A DNA stretch of 64,000 bases from Streptomyces sp. NBC_01551 (GTDB lineage Bacteria > Actinomycetota > Actinomycetes > Streptomycetales > Streptomycetaceae), in NCBI RefSeq assembly GCF_026339935.1, contig NZ_JAPEPX010000001.1:1594501-1658500 (forward strand). The letters run 5' to 3'. Made by a program: the position numbers and the translations under genes. Of the stretch, positions 7,979-18,854 are shown piece by piece. The notes beneath the pieces are model-generated. The model saw only the letters and a program-made list of their open reading frames with translations, was not told where the DNA came from and searched no databases. Numbering within the stretch: position 1 is the stretch's first letter; each line of letters begins with the position of its first letter.

Positions 7979-8920
7979 TCAGCCCTGGCGGGCCAGGTCC
8001 GCCGCGCCGACGAGCCCGGCCTTGCCGCCGAGCTGCGCGGCCAGCACCTGCGCGTGCGGACGCCACGCGCCGCCGATCAGCCAGCGCTTGAAGGACTTGC
8101 GGATCGGGTCGAGGACGAGGTCGCCCTCGTCGGAGACCCCGCCGCCGACGATGAACGCCGACGGGTCGAAGAGAGAGGCCAGGTCCGCGAGACCCGCGCC
8201 CGCCCAGCGGGCCAGCTCGCGGAAGGAGTCGATGGCCACCAGGTCACCGGCCCGCGCGGCCTCGCTGATGTGCTTGCCCTCGATGCCCTCGGGGGTGCCG
8301 TCGCCGAGGGCGAGCAGCGTCGCCGCGTTCTCGGGGGTGGCGTTCGCGCGCTGCTTCGCGTACCGGACGAGCGCGCGCCCGGAGGCGTACTGCTCCCAGC
8401 AGCCCTGGCTGCCGCAGCCGCACAGCAGGCCGTCCGGGACGACCCGGATGTGCCCGAATTCGGCGGCGACGCCGAAGCGCCCGCGCCGCAGCTTGTTGCC
8501 GATGATGATGCCGCCGCCGAGGCCGGTGCCGAGGGTGATGCAGATGACGTCCTCGTGGCCCTGACCGGCGCCGAAGCGGTATTCGCCCCAGGCCGCGCAG
8601 TTCGCGTCGTTCTCGACGACGACCGGCAGGCCGATGCGCTGCTCGACCTTGTCCTTCAGCGGCTCGTGCCGCCAGTTGATGTTGGGCGCGAAGAGTACGG
8701 TCGCGCGCTTGTCGTCCACGTAGCCGGCGGCGCCGATGCCGACGGCCTCGATGGTGTGGTTGCTGCTGACCTCGGACACGGCGGAGCAGATCGCGTCCGT
8801 CACTCCGTCCGCGGTCGGCGGGGTGGGCACCTTGTACGTCTCAAGGATGGTGCCCTCTTCGTCGACCACGCCGGCCGCGATCTTCGTGCCGCCGATGTCG
8901 ACGCCGATGGTGAGTCCCAT
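7979..8920 (-). CDS. glkA: Glucokinase, ROK family
   Basis: 313 residues. It phosphorylates glucose with ATP and, in Streptomyces, glkA is known to be needed for carbon catabolite repression. Seen: ATP phosphate-binding DIGGTKIAAGVVD (8-20), NDANCAAWGEYRFG with the catalytic Asp, LGTGLGGGII, EFGHIRVVPDG and the zinc/ROK signature CGCGSQGCWEQYASG. Length and motifs match ROK glucokinases without an N-terminal DNA-binding domain, so it is the enzyme rather than a ROK repressor. Start is ATG at 8920, overlapping nothing. From memory the S. coelicolor counterpart (SCO2126) has similar neighbours. Confidence 0.95.
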   Translation of the reverse strand: MGLTIGVDIGGTKIAAGVVDEEGTILETYKVPTPPTADGVTDAICSAVSEVSSNHTIEAVGIGAAGYVDDKRATVLFAPNINWRHEPLKDKVEQRIGLPVVVENDANCAAWGEYRFGAGQGHEDVICITLGTGLGGGIIIGNKLRRGRFGVAAEFGHIRVVPDGLLCGCGSQGCWEQYASGRALVRYAKQRANATPENAATLLALGDGTPEGIEGKHISEAARAGDLVAIDSFRELARWAGAGLADLASLFDPSAFIVGGGVSDEGDLVLDPIRKSFKRWLIGGAWRPHAQVLAAQLGGKAGLVGAADLARQG

Positions 8921-8981
8921 TAGTCCCTCGGTTTCCGGTCAAACCCCGCCACGGCCAACGGTACCCGAGGGCGGAGGCGCC

Positions 8982-9479
8982 TCAGTCGAGATCGATCCGC
9001 CCGCTGGGGCCGTCGTCCTCGGGGCCCTCACCGTCGTCGCGGGGGTCGCGGGCGTCCCGGGGGTCGCCCTCGTCGGCCGCTGCCCGGCGCGGGGCGGGCG
9101 GCTCGTCCTGGGTCCAGCGGCGCTCGTGGCCCTCCACGGCCGAGCGGTAGGCGGCCAGCAGCTCCGAGCCGGCGGCCGCGAGGTGGTCGAACACCTCGGG
9201 GTTGCGCTCGATGACGGGCTTGGCCGCGGTCTTGGCCTGGTTGACGAACTGCCGCACCGCGCCTTGGGCGGCGCCGCCCAGCAGCGGGTTGTTCAGCGCG
9301 GAGACCTTGTCGGCGACGGCCTCGAACAGCTTGAACAGCTCCTCGGCGGCGGTCCCGGTGGCCCCGCCGGCGCCGGCGCCCTGTTCCGCCCGGCGGCGGG
9401 CCCTCTCGGCGGCGAGGTCCTCGGCGCAGGCCTTGGCCCAGGCGTCGTCGTCGGTGGGGCGGTCGGTGGCCTCGCTCAT
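8982..9479 (-). CDS. DUF5304-like conserved hypothetical protein
   Basis: 165 residues, soluble and highly charged. The middle part (50-120) is predicted helical: ELFKLFEAVADKVSAL, then QGAVRQFVNQAKTAAKPVI. Both ends are low-complexity; the C-terminus is Asp/Arg/Pro rich and ends in IDLD. There are no membrane helices or catalytic motifs. It lies 61 bp upstream of glucokinase on the same strand. I recall a Streptomyces family named DUF5304 in this place; function unknown. Confidence 0.78.
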   Translation of the reverse strand: MSEATDRPTDDDAWAKACAEDLAAERARRRAEQGAGAGGATGTAAEELFKLFEAVADKVSALNNPLLGGAAQGAVRQFVNQAKTAAKPVIERNPEVFDHLAAAGSELLAAYRSAVEGHERRWTQDEPPAPRRAAADEGDPRDARDPRDDGEGPEDDGPSGRIDLD

Positions 9480-9555
9480 GGCGGACTCTCCTGCGGCGGC
9501 TGCGGGACGTGCGGTACGGGCTACCTTCGACGTTACCCGAATGGGGGTACGGGCT

Positions 9556-10770
9556 TCAGCGCTCGCGGGGCCAGAGCCCCGGGTCGGGGGTGAAGCGGAT
9601 GCGGAGCGCGCCGTCGGCGAGGGCGGCGCCGGAGACGGTGCAGCGGCGCAGCGCGGCGGGCAGCGGAACGATCCTGCGGTACGGGCCGACCGTGAGCAGG
9701 AGCTCGTCGCCGCGCCGGATCAGGTCGAGGTCGCGCTTCTCGGCGCGGGGCAGCGGAACCACCCAGACGAGCACCCCGTCCTCGGCGAGGCGGTCCTCGA
9801 CGGGCCACTCGGGACGGGGCCCGGGGGCGGCGGCCGGGGCCGGCGGGGCGGTGTCCGGGAGGGCGGCGAGCGCCGCGAGGTCGTCGGGGCCCTGGGGGTC
9901 GCGGCCGAGGTGCGCGAGCGGGAGCACGGGCAGGTCGGCGGCCCACTGGGCGGTGTGCTTCTCCTGCTGGGCGGCGAGCCCGGCGAGCCACGGGTCCGCG
10001 GAGCCCCGGGGCAGGATCCGGTTGGCGACGACGTCGGCGACGCGCAGGCGCTGGAGGGCGAGCCCGAGCCGCCCGGTCCGCAGGGCGGCGTCGGCGGCCG
10101 GACCCGGCTCGGCGACGAGCCGTACCTCGGTGGTGTCGGCCTCGATGACGGCCTGGACGGCGGCCAGCTCCTCGTCCCAGCGCGCGGCGGCCTCGTACAG
10201 CCACTGCGCCGGCATGGGCACGCCGGCCAGCTGGGCGAGTACGGGGCGCAGGGCGCGGGCCGCCTGGCGCTCCGCGGGGAGCAGCCGGGCGAGGTAGCGG
10301 CGCAGCTGGGCGGGGAGGGCGAGGGTGGCGGCTGCCTGGTGCAGCGGGGGCATGTCCACGACGACGAGGTCGACGCCGGGGGCGGTGGCGGCCCGGCGCA
10401 GGGCCCTGAGCAGCGCGAACTGTTCGGCGCCGGGCAGCTCGGTGAGCTCCTCGGCGCCGAGGGCGCGGCCGCCGAGCATGCCGAGCACGGCGGCTCCGCG
10501 TTCCTGGAGCGCGACGAGCTCGGCCCGGAACTCCTCTCCGGAGTCGATCCGGCCGACGAGCACCCCGCCGGTCACGGGCACGGCCCGCATTCCGGGCGCG
10601 ATGTCTTCGGGCGGCCCGTCGGCCGGCCCGACCAGCGCGGCCATCGGGTCCCCCGGATCACCGGACAGCAGCAGCACGCGCCGCCCCGCGCGGGCCGCGG
10701 CCAGCGCGGTCACGGCGGCGGTGGTGGTCCGCCCGGCCCCGCCGGGGCCGGTGACGAGCAGGGTGTGCAT
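9556..10770 (-). CDS. ArsA/Get3-like P-loop ATPase with altered Walker A motif
   Basis: 404 residues. The N-terminus begins MHTLLVTGPGGAGRTTTAA, aligned with the deviant Walker A GKGGxGKT of ArsA/Get3 ATPases, but both lysines are replaced (Pro and Arg). LLSGDPGDP, LVVVDMPPLHQ and VVANRILP follow the family layout (switch I, Walker B, nucleotide-base loop). A C-terminal small beta domain (VWVVPLPRAEKRDL to TVGPYRRIVPLP) resembles the ArsA HSP20-like domain. The ATG at 10770 has AAGGAG ten bases upstream; the longer open frame upstream is not coding. It probably binds nucleotide and a client or partner, but hydrolysis is doubtful. Confidence 0.82.
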   Translation of the reverse strand: MHTLLVTGPGGAGRTTTAAVTALAAARAGRRVLLLSGDPGDPMAALVGPADGPPEDIAPGMRAVPVTGGVLVGRIDSGEEFRAELVALQERGAAVLGMLGGRALGAEELTELPGAEQFALLRALRRAATAPGVDLVVVDMPPLHQAAATLALPAQLRRYLARLLPAERQAARALRPVLAQLAGVPMPAQWLYEAAARWDEELAAVQAVIEADTTEVRLVAEPGPAADAALRTGRLGLALQRLRVADVVANRILPRGSADPWLAGLAAQQEKHTAQWAADLPVLPLAHLGRDPQGPDDLAALAALPDTAPPAPAAAPGPRPEWPVEDRLAEDGVLVWVVPLPRAEKRDLDLIRRGDELLLTVGPYRRIVPLPAALRRCTVSGAALADGALRIRFTPDPGLWPRER

Positions 10771-11029
10771 GGTGCGGTGCTCCTTGAACGCGGTGCCGCC
10801 TCGGGCTCCGCCCGGACGATGTGTGACTGGCTCGGCCGCCGACGCGCCTGGGCGGGGGCCCGTGGGGGGCTGTTCCCCTACCCGCCCTTCCACCGTTCCC
10901 CGAGCTCCGCCCGGCCCCGGTCCTCAAGCGCCGGACGGGCTGCCCCGGCCTCGAAAGCCGGACGGGCCGGAGGGGCCGGGCAGGCAGCCGCGTCCCGGCC
11001 CCGCCGGGCGGGGCCGCGGCGGGGTCCGG
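10771..11029. repeat. Intergenic DNA with dispersed Streptomyces-type short repeats
   Basis: Around 10878-10975 are the phrases TTCCCCGAGCTCCGCCCGG and TCAAGCGCCGGACGGGC, the second repeated with changes as TCGAAAGCCGGACGGGC. Similar blocks occur at about 540-575, 6680-6950, 39045-39110 and 54430-54500. They are probably members of one interspersed family and can fold into hairpins. I see no gene here. Confidence 0.55.
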
Positions 11030-11473
11030 TCAGGCGGTGGCTTCGACGCGCTTCTTCAGGCCCGCCAGCGCGCGGTCGATGATGACCTTCTCCGCCTTGC
11101 GCTTGATCATGCCCAGCATCGGGATCTTGACGTCCACGGTCAGCTGGTAGGTGACCTCGGTGCGCTTGCCGCCCTCCAGCGGGGCCAGCGAGTACGAGCC
11201 GTCCAGCTGCCGCAGCATCTGGGACTTGTCCAGGGTCCAGCTGACCTCGTTCGCACCCTTCCAGGTGTAGGCCAGCGTGTGGTCGTCCTTGATCGCGCCC
11301 GCGTCCAGCAGCAGGCGGACCGTCGACGCGCGGCCCTCGGCGTCAGTGGCCAGCACCTCGGCCTCCTTCACCTCGCCGGTCCACTCGGGGTAGCGGGCGA
11401 AGTCGGCGATCACGGCCATGACGTCGGCCGGCGCCGCCTCGATCGTGATGCTCGAGCTGGTGTGTTCCGCCAT
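11030..11473 (-). CDS. SRPBCC (START-like/polyketide cyclase) family protein
   Basis: 147 residues. Pattern of a helix-grip fold: SSSITIEAAPADVMAVIAD, then FARYPEWTGEVKEAEVL, alternating strands, and a long C-terminal helix (AEKVIIDRALAGLKKRVE). Such proteins bind hydrophobic ligands or act as cyclase-like enzymes. ATG 11473 is preceded by GGAGG. It sits upstream of the ArsA-like gene on the same strand, separated by about 260 bp of repeat-containing DNA. Ligand unknown. Confidence 0.82.
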   Translation of the reverse strand: MAEHTSSSITIEAAPADVMAVIADFARYPEWTGEVKEAEVLATDAEGRASTVRLLLDAGAIKDDHTLAYTWKGANEVSWTLDKSQMLRQLDGSYSLAPLEGGKRTEVTYQLTVDVKIPMLGMIKRKAEKVIIDRALAGLKKRVEATA

Positions 11474-11635
11474 CGCGGTCGCTCCTCCGTGGAGTGTTCG
11501 AGGAAGTGTGCGGGCGGCCCCCGGCCGCCGCGTGAAGGCTACCGCGCGTGCGGACCCCGCCACTCCAGCGGACCCCACGACTCCGTCAGATCCCCCCTGC
11601 CGCGGCTGAATCCAACGCCACCGCTCACCACTCGC

Positions 11636-12427
11636 TCACCACTCCAGCACCCACGGCCGCCCCGTCGACGCGAAGTGCCCGACGTTCACGCACTCCGTCC
11701 CCCCGATCCGCATCCGTCGCGCCAGCGGCTGGTGCACGTGCCCGAACAGCGCGTACCGCGGCCTGCTCCGCCGGATCGCGGCCAGCAGCGCCTCGCTGCC
11801 CCGCTCGAACCGCCGCGCCACCGTGTCGTAGCAGAGCTCCGGCACCTCCGGCGGGATGTGCGAGCACAGCACGTCCACCTCCCCCAGTGCCTCCACCTTC
11901 GCCGCGTACTCCTCCTCGGAGATCTCGTACGGCGTCCGCATCGGCGAGGGCAGGCCACCGCCGACGAACCCGAAGACGCGGCCGCCGATCTCCACCCGCT
12001 GCCCGTCCAGAACGGTGGTGCCGGGTCCGGCGTACTCCCGCCACAGGCCCGGGATGTCGACATTGCCGTACGTGGCGTACGTCGGGGAGGGCAGGGCCGC
12101 GAACATCTGCGCGTACTGCCGCCGGACCGCGCCCTCGATCAGCCGCTCCCGGTCGAGCCCGGCCCACAGCTGCCGCCCGAAGTCCCTGGCCTCCGCGAAC
12201 CGGCGCGCCGTCCGCAGCTCCACGATCCGGTCGGCGTTCTCGACGCCGAACAGGTCGGGGAAGATGCCGCGCGAATGGTCGGCGTAGTCGAGGAAGAGGA
12301 CGAGGTCACCGAGGCAGATCAGCGCGTCGGCGCCGTCTCCGGCCCGCGCGAGCGCCTCGGTGTTGCCATGGACGTCGCTGACGACGTGCACCCGCGTGCC
12401 GGCCCGGCCGGTTTTGCTGCCACCCAT
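11636..12427 (-). CDS. Metallophosphoesterase
   Basis: 263 residues of a calcineurin-like phosphoesterase. The five metal-ligand blocks are visible in order: VVSDVHGNTEA (D, H), CLGDLVLF (D), YGNVDIPG (N), CSHIPPEVP (H) and FGHVHQP (H-x-H). These bind two metal ions and cleave phosphomono- or diesters. Start is the ATG giving MGGSKTGRAG; the longer frame overlaps the upstream promoter region of the acyl-CoA synthetase gene. It is divergent from fadD. Substrate unknown; cytosolic. Confidence 0.87.
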   Translation of the reverse strand: MGGSKTGRAGTRVHVVSDVHGNTEALARAGDGADALICLGDLVLFLDYADHSRGIFPDLFGVENADRIVELRTARRFAEARDFGRQLWAGLDRERLIEGAVRRQYAQMFAALPSPTYATYGNVDIPGLWREYAGPGTTVLDGQRVEIGGRVFGFVGGGLPSPMRTPYEISEEEYAAKVEALGEVDVLCSHIPPEVPELCYDTVARRFERGSEALLAAIRRSRPRYALFGHVHQPLARRMRIGGTECVNVGHFASTGRPWVLEW

Positions 12428-12656
12428 GCCCGCCACCCTAGGGGCGCCTGGGGAGTGGGGGTAGTGGGAGTCGTACAGGCAGCCGGACCTGCGGTTACTT
12501 CCGCGTCCCGAACGGGGTCGACTAGTGTCGGTACGGCACGGCCGCGTCATGTGACGCACGGAACATCTGGCCGGTTCCCTCTATCCGGAACCCACTACCG
12601 GTGGGTAACGTCCGGTCGGTCCACACGTGGCGATGGCGCCCAGAGGAGCAGCAGTC

Positions 12657-14453
12657 TTGCGCGAGTTCAGCCTTCCGGCCCTGTACGAGGTCCCGTCGGA
12701 CGGGAACCTGACGGATCTCATCCGCCGCAATGCCGCTCAGCATCCAGACACCGCCGTCATGAGCCGCAAGGTCGACGGCCGGTGGCAGGACGTGACCGCG
12801 ACCGAGTTCCTGGCCGAGGTCCGCACGGCGGCCAAGGGCCTGATCGCCTCGGGCATCCGGCCCGGCGACCGGGTCGCCCTGATTTCCCGCACCCGTTACG
12901 AGTGGGTCCTGTTCGACTTCGCGATCTGGAGCGCCGGCGGCATCACCGTCCCGGTGTACGAGACCAGCTCGCCCGAGCAGATCCAGTGGATCCTCGGTGA
13001 CTCCGGCGCGGTCGCCGTCATCGCCGAGAGCCCCGCGCACAGCGAGGCCGTTGCCTCCCTGCGCGACCGGCTGCCGGAGCTGCGGGACGTCTGGGAGATC
13101 GAGGCGGGCGCCCTGGAGACGCTGGCCGTCGCCGGCGCCGGTGTCACCGACGCCGAGGTCGACGAGCGCAGCAACCTGGCCAACGCGGACGACCCGGCCA
13201 CCATCGTCTACACCTCGGGCACCACCGGCCGCCCCAAGGGCTGCGTGCTGACCCACCGCAACTTCTTCGCGGAGTGCGGCAACGCGGTGGAGCGCCTGAG
13301 CCCGCTGTTCAAGACCGGCGAGTGCTCGGTGCTGCTGTTCCTGCCGGCCGCGCACGTCTTCGGGCGCCTGGTCGAGGTGGCAGCCGTTCTGGCGCCGATC
13401 CGGCTGGGCTGCGTACCGGACATCAAGAACCTCACCGACGAGCTGCAGTCCTTCCGGCCCACGCTGATCCTCGGCGTCCCGCGCGTCTTCGAGAAGGTCT
13501 ACAACTCGGCGCGCGCCAAGGCGCAGGCCGACGGCAAGGGGAAGATCTTCGACGCGGCGGCCGACACGGCGATCGCGTACAGCCGCGCGCTGGACACCCC
13601 GCGCGGCCCGTCCTTCGGCCTGAAGCTGAAGCACAAGATCTTCACGAAGCTGGTCTACAGCAAGCTGCACGCCGTCCTCGGCGGGCGCGGCGAGTACGCG
13701 ATCTCCGGCGGCGCCCCGCTGGGCGAGCGGCTCGGGCACTTCTTCCGCGGCATCGGCTTCACGGTGCTGGAGGGCTACGGCCTGACCGAGTCCTGCGCGG
13801 CCACCACCTTCAACCCGTGGGACAAGCAGAAGATCGGTACGGTCGGCCAGCCCATGCCGGGTTCCGTGGTGCGCATCGCGGACGACGGCGAGGTGCTGCT
13901 GCACGGCGAGCAGATCTTCAGCGGGTACTGGAAGAACGAGACCGCGACGGCGGAAGCGCTGGCCGACGGCTGGTTCCACACCGGCGACGTCGGCACGCTC
14001 GACGAGGACGGCTACCTCACCATCACCGGGCGCAAGAAGGAGCTCATCGTCACGGCGGGCGGCAAGAACGTGGCCCCCGCGGTGATCGAGGACCGGATCC
14101 GGGCACACGCGCTGGTCGCGGAGTGCATGGTGGTCGGTGACGCGAGGCCGTTCGTGGCCGCGCTGGTCACGATCGACGAGGAGTTCCTCGGCCGCTGGGC
14201 GGCGGAGAACGGCAAGCCGGCCGGCGTCACGGCGGCGGAACTGCGCGAGGACGCGGACCTCATCGCCGCCGTCCAGAAGGCCGTGGACGACGGCAACGCG
14301 GCGGTTTCCAAGGCGGAATCGGTGCGGAAATTCCGCATTCTGCCCTCCCAGTTCACGGAGGAGTCGGGCCACATCACGCCGTCGCTGAAGCTGAAGCGGA
14401 ACGTGGTGGCGAAGGACTTCGCGGACGAGATCGAGGCGCTGTACCGCGGCTGA
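12657..14453 (+). CDS. fadD: Long-chain fatty-acid-CoA ligase / AMP-dependent synthetase
   Basis: 598 residues. It activates a fatty acid with ATP to acyl-AMP, then forms acyl-CoA. Visible: P-loop motif YTSGTTGRPKGC, linker motif near LEGYGLTESCAAT, FHTGDVGTLDEDGYLTITGRK with the catalytic Asp and hinge, and GGKNVAPAVIEDRI. The C-terminal catalytic Lys is in the segment ITPSLKLKRN. I chose TTG at 12657 because GAGGAG lies exactly eight bases upstream; ATGs at 12627 and 12633 lack a site. Divergent from the phosphoesterase gene. FACL group of the ANL superfamily; chain-length preference unknown. Confidence 0.92.
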   Translation: MREFSLPALYEVPSDGNLTDLIRRNAAQHPDTAVMSRKVDGRWQDVTATEFLAEVRTAAKGLIASGIRPGDRVALISRTRYEWVLFDFAIWSAGGITVPVYETSSPEQIQWILGDSGAVAVIAESPAHSEAVASLRDRLPELRDVWEIEAGALETLAVAGAGVTDAEVDERSNLANADDPATIVYTSGTTGRPKGCVLTHRNFFAECGNAVERLSPLFKTGECSVLLFLPAAHVFGRLVEVAAVLAPIRLGCVPDIKNLTDELQSFRPTLILGVPRVFEKVYNSARAKAQADGKGKIFDAAADTAIAYSRALDTPRGPSFGLKLKHKIFTKLVYSKLHAVLGGRGEYAISGGAPLGERLGHFFRGIGFTVLEGYGLTESCAATTFNPWDKQKIGTVGQPMPGSVVRIADDGEVLLHGEQIFSGYWKNETATAEALADGWFHTGDVGTLDEDGYLTITGRKKELIVTAGGKNVAPAVIEDRIRAHALVAECMVVGDARPFVAALVTIDEEFLGRWAAENGKPAGVTAAELREDADLIAAVQKAVDDGNAAVSKAESVRKFRILPSQFTEESGHITPSLKLKRNVVAKDFADEIEALYRG

Positions 14454-14469
14454 TCAGGGCCGCCCGGCC

Positions 14470-14486
14470 CGCCTGGTCAGGGCCTG
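14470..14486. terminator. Short hairpin between convergent fadD and cholesterol oxidase genes
   Basis: TGGTCAGggcCTGACCA folds as a 7-bp stem with a 3-base loop; related GGCCTGACC/CAGGGCC segments around it could extend or compete. There is no T-tract, as is common in Streptomyces. It could serve both genes. Confidence 0.4.
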
Positions 14487-14520
14487 ACCAGGGCCCGTTC
14501 AGGACCTGTTCGGTGCATGA

Positions 14521-16203
<1,683 letters not shown>

Positions 16204-16383
16204 TCAGGCATGGCGGAGGATCATACGACTCACACGACCTGCTCGGTCGGGCGTACCACCAGCTCCGCCAGGGCCACCCGCCTCGGCCGCATCCCTTCCG
16301 CGTACGGCGGGGGCCGCGCGGACGGGAGGCGGACACGCCGCCGTCGGCCCAATCGCAGCAGGGGCGGGACCCCGGGGGCCGCT

Positions 16384-17526
16384 TCAGAGCAGCTCGCGCA
16401 GCCGGTCGGCCAGGAGGTCCCAGCGCCACTTCTCCTCGACCCAGGCACGGCCGCGCTCGCCCATCCGGCGGCGCAGCTCCGGGTCCTGGAGCAGGGTGAC
16501 GATCCGGTCGGCCGCGTCCTCGGGCGAGCCGCCCTTGACCACCCAGCCCGTCTCGCCGTCGAGCACCGCGTCCGGCGCCCCGCCCGAGTCGCCCGCGACC
16601 ACGGGCAGGCCCGTCGCCGAGGCCTCCAGGTAGACGATGCCGAGCCCCTCGACGTCCAGGCCGCCGCGCCGGGTCCGGCACGGCATCGCGAACACGTCCC
16701 CCGCGCCGTAGTGGGCGGGGAGCTCGGCCCACGGCACCGCCCCCGTGAACACCACGGAGCGGGCCACGCCGGTGGACTCGGCGAGGGCCCGCAGGTCCCC
16801 TTCGTAGGGGCCGCCGCCGACGATGAGCAGCGCCGCGTCCGGGACCTTCGCGAGGATCCGCGGCATGGCCTCGATCAGGGTGTCCTGGCCCTTGCGGGGC
16901 ACCAGGCGCGAGACGCACACCACCACCGGGCGGTCGGCCAGCCCCAGCCGGGCCCGGACCTCGTCGCCGCCGGAGCCCGGGTGGAAGGTCTTCTCGTCGA
17001 CGCCCGGCGGGAGCTGCGTCATCCGCGCCGCCGCCCGGTCGGTCACCGCCGAGGCGATCCGCGAGCGCGTGTACTCCCCCAGGTACGTCAGGGTGTCCGT
17101 GCCCTCGCCGATCCGCCGCAGCAGCTGCCGCGCGGCAGGGAGCTGCGCCCAGCCCGCCTCGTGCCCGTGGGTGGTCGCGACCAGCCGGCGCGCGCCCGCC
17201 CGGCGCAGTGCCGGACCCATCAGCCCGAGCGGGGCCGCCGCCCCGAACCACACCGACTCGCAGCCGTGTTCGCGCAGCAGGCCGACCGCCCGCCGGGTCA
17301 CGCGCGGCGTCGGCAGCAGCATCGTTGTGCGGTCGCGGACGACTTGGAACGGCTGCTCGGCGTCGAAGGCGGCGGTCGCCTCGCGGCCCTCCTCGCCGTG
17401 CTTCCAGGTGGAGGCGTAGACGACGATCCGGTCGGGATCCAGCCTCAGCGCCATGTTGTGCAGGAAGGCCTGGATGCCGCCCGGGCGCGGCGGGAAGTCG
17501 TTGGTCACGATCAGCGTCTTGTGCAT
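16384..17526 (-). CDS. Glycosyltransferase family 4, PimB'-like mannosyltransferase
   Basis: 380 residues, GT-B fold, no membrane helix. N-terminal LIVTNDFPPRPGGIQAFLHNM is the acceptor-side glycine loop typical of PimB' enzymes, which add the second mannose to phosphatidylinositol mannoside. The donor side has LPPGVDEKTFHPG, VSRLVPRKGQDTLIEA (Arg/Lys binding GDP-mannose phosphates) and the E-x7-E region EGLGIVYLEASATGLPVV. Expected location is the inner membrane face. ATG 17526. No PIM partner genes are adjacent, so the exact acceptor is inferred from sequence only. Confidence 0.82.
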   Translation of the reverse strand: MHKTLIVTNDFPPRPGGIQAFLHNMALRLDPDRIVVYASTWKHGEEGREATAAFDAEQPFQVVRDRTTMLLPTPRVTRRAVGLLREHGCESVWFGAAAPLGLMGPALRRAGARRLVATTHGHEAGWAQLPAARQLLRRIGEGTDTLTYLGEYTRSRIASAVTDRAAARMTQLPPGVDEKTFHPGSGGDEVRARLGLADRPVVVCVSRLVPRKGQDTLIEAMPRILAKVPDAALLIVGGGPYEGDLRALAESTGVARSVVFTGAVPWAELPAHYGAGDVFAMPCRTRRGGLDVEGLGIVYLEASATGLPVVAGDSGGAPDAVLDGETGWVVKGGSPEDAADRIVTLLQDPELRRRMGERGRAWVEEKWRWDLLADRLRELL

Positions 17527-17683
17527 CGCCAGCCAAAGTACCCGAAGCCCCGGCGCGCGCCGCCGGACGGCCTCGCGGGAGTGTCCTGCCGGTCGGGCCG
17601 GGTCACGGAGCGGCGTCCGGAGCGTGTCTGGCGGACGGCGTGAGCGGCGCGACCCGCGCCCGGCGCCCGATCGGCGCCCACCT

Positions 17684-18826
17684 CTAAGGCCCCAGCTCCT
17701 CCCGCAGGTACGCCTGCCAGGCCCGGGTGAGTTCCGGGAGGTCGAGGCCCAGGGTCCCGGCCAGCGCCGTGGGCAGCGGCTCGCGCCCGGCCTTCCCGTA
17801 CAGCCGCACCAGCGCCGCGTCGCCCCACTTCGCCGCGATGAGGCGGCAGGCGAGCCAGGCGCCCTCGTAGGCGCGCGCGACCGCCTCGGGGTCGCCGCCG
17901 AAGCCGAACGCCTCGTCCGCGGGCAGCGCGCCCGGCAGTTCGCCGCGCCGCACAGCCCGGGCCAGCTCGGGCGCGGCCCCGGGGACCGCCCCGCCCGTCC
18001 CCCGGTACGCCGCCCAGTCCGCGAAGCCCTCCGAGAGCCACAGCGGGGTCCGCTCCGAGGTCGCGGCGCGGGTGGCGACGTGCGTGACCTCGTGGGTCAG
18101 GACGATCCGCCGGCCCTCCCCCGTGAGCTCCGCGTACCCCTCGGGGTTGACGACGACCCGGTCCGCGGGGTGGGGTCCGGCGCCCACCCGGCCCGTGGTG
18201 ACGGCGCCCAGGCCCCGGTACTCGGAGGCGGGCCGGCCGAGCAGCGCCGCCATGGCGTCCAGCGTGCCCGGGACCAGCACGACCACCCGCCCGGCCCACC
18301 GCTGCGGCCAGGCGGCGCGGACCGCGGGCACCGCCCGGTCGGCCTCGGCCGCGATCGCGGACAGCTCCTGCGGGGGCCGGCCCGCGCCCAGCACCAGGGA
18401 GTGCGCCCCGCGGGCCACCGTCACGGGGCCCTGGTCCCACAGCTGCGGAGGCGCGCCGGGCGCGGGCCGGTCGCCGGTGACCCGCCAGGCCGCGCCGTCC
18501 CGGACCAGCTCCACCTCGCGCGCCGACCCCGCCGGGGCCGTGTCGTATCCGGCGAGGCGGTAGCGCAGCTCCGCCCGCGCGAAGGCCCGTACGCCGTCCC
18601 GCCGGACCGAGGTGACCTCGTAGGCCCAGTCCTCCAGCGGGATCCCGGCGAGCCGCCCGGGCGGCGCCGCGGACCACCGGGCCACCGCCCGCCGGATGTC
18701 GCCCTCGGCCGTGTCGGCGGTGCCGGCGGGCGCCCCGCACGCGGCGAGCGGCGCGCACAGCAGCAGCGGCAGTACGCGGAGCACGGCACGGCGGGCGGGA
18801 GGCACGGCACGGCGGGCGGGGGGCAC
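17684..18826 (-). CDS. Putative lipoprotein with gluzincin-type peptidase domain
   Basis: About 380 residues. A signal peptide with lipobox LAAC (VLRVLPLLLCAPLAAC) predicts a membrane-anchored extracellular protein. The central domain has LTHEVTHVATRAA (HExxH-like HEVTH) and, about 25 residues on, LSEGFADWAA, the Glu-containing third ligand motif of gluzincins (MA clan). This suggests a zinc metallopeptidase. The start is uncertain: GTG codons at 18826, 18805 and 18784 are spaced exactly 21 bp because the first 42 bases are two near-identical copies. No strong ribosome site is visible for any. Substrate unknown. Confidence 0.75.
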   Translation of the reverse strand: MPPARRAVPPARRAVLRVLPLLLCAPLAACGAPAGTADTAEGDIRRAVARWSAAPPGRLAGIPLEDWAYEVTSVRRDGVRAFARAELRYRLAGYDTAPAGSAREVELVRDGAAWRVTGDRPAPGAPPQLWDQGPVTVARGAHSLVLGAGRPPQELSAIAAEADRAVPAVRAAWPQRWAGRVVVLVPGTLDAMAALLGRPASEYRGLGAVTTGRVGAGPHPADRVVVNPEGYAELTGEGRRIVLTHEVTHVATRAATSERTPLWLSEGFADWAAYRGTGGAVPGAAPELARAVRRGELPGALPADEAFGFGGDPEAVARAYEGAWLACRLIAAKWGDAALVRLYGKAGREPLPTALAGTLGLDLPELTRAWQAYLREELGP

Positions 18827-18854
18827 CCGCCGATCGTACGCAGCCCCGCGAGCC

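Noticed and set aside
10771..10893. N-terminal extension of the ArsA-like protein
   Set aside because: AAGGAG precedes the ATG at 10770, and the extension has Pro/Gly/Arg-rich non-coding character.
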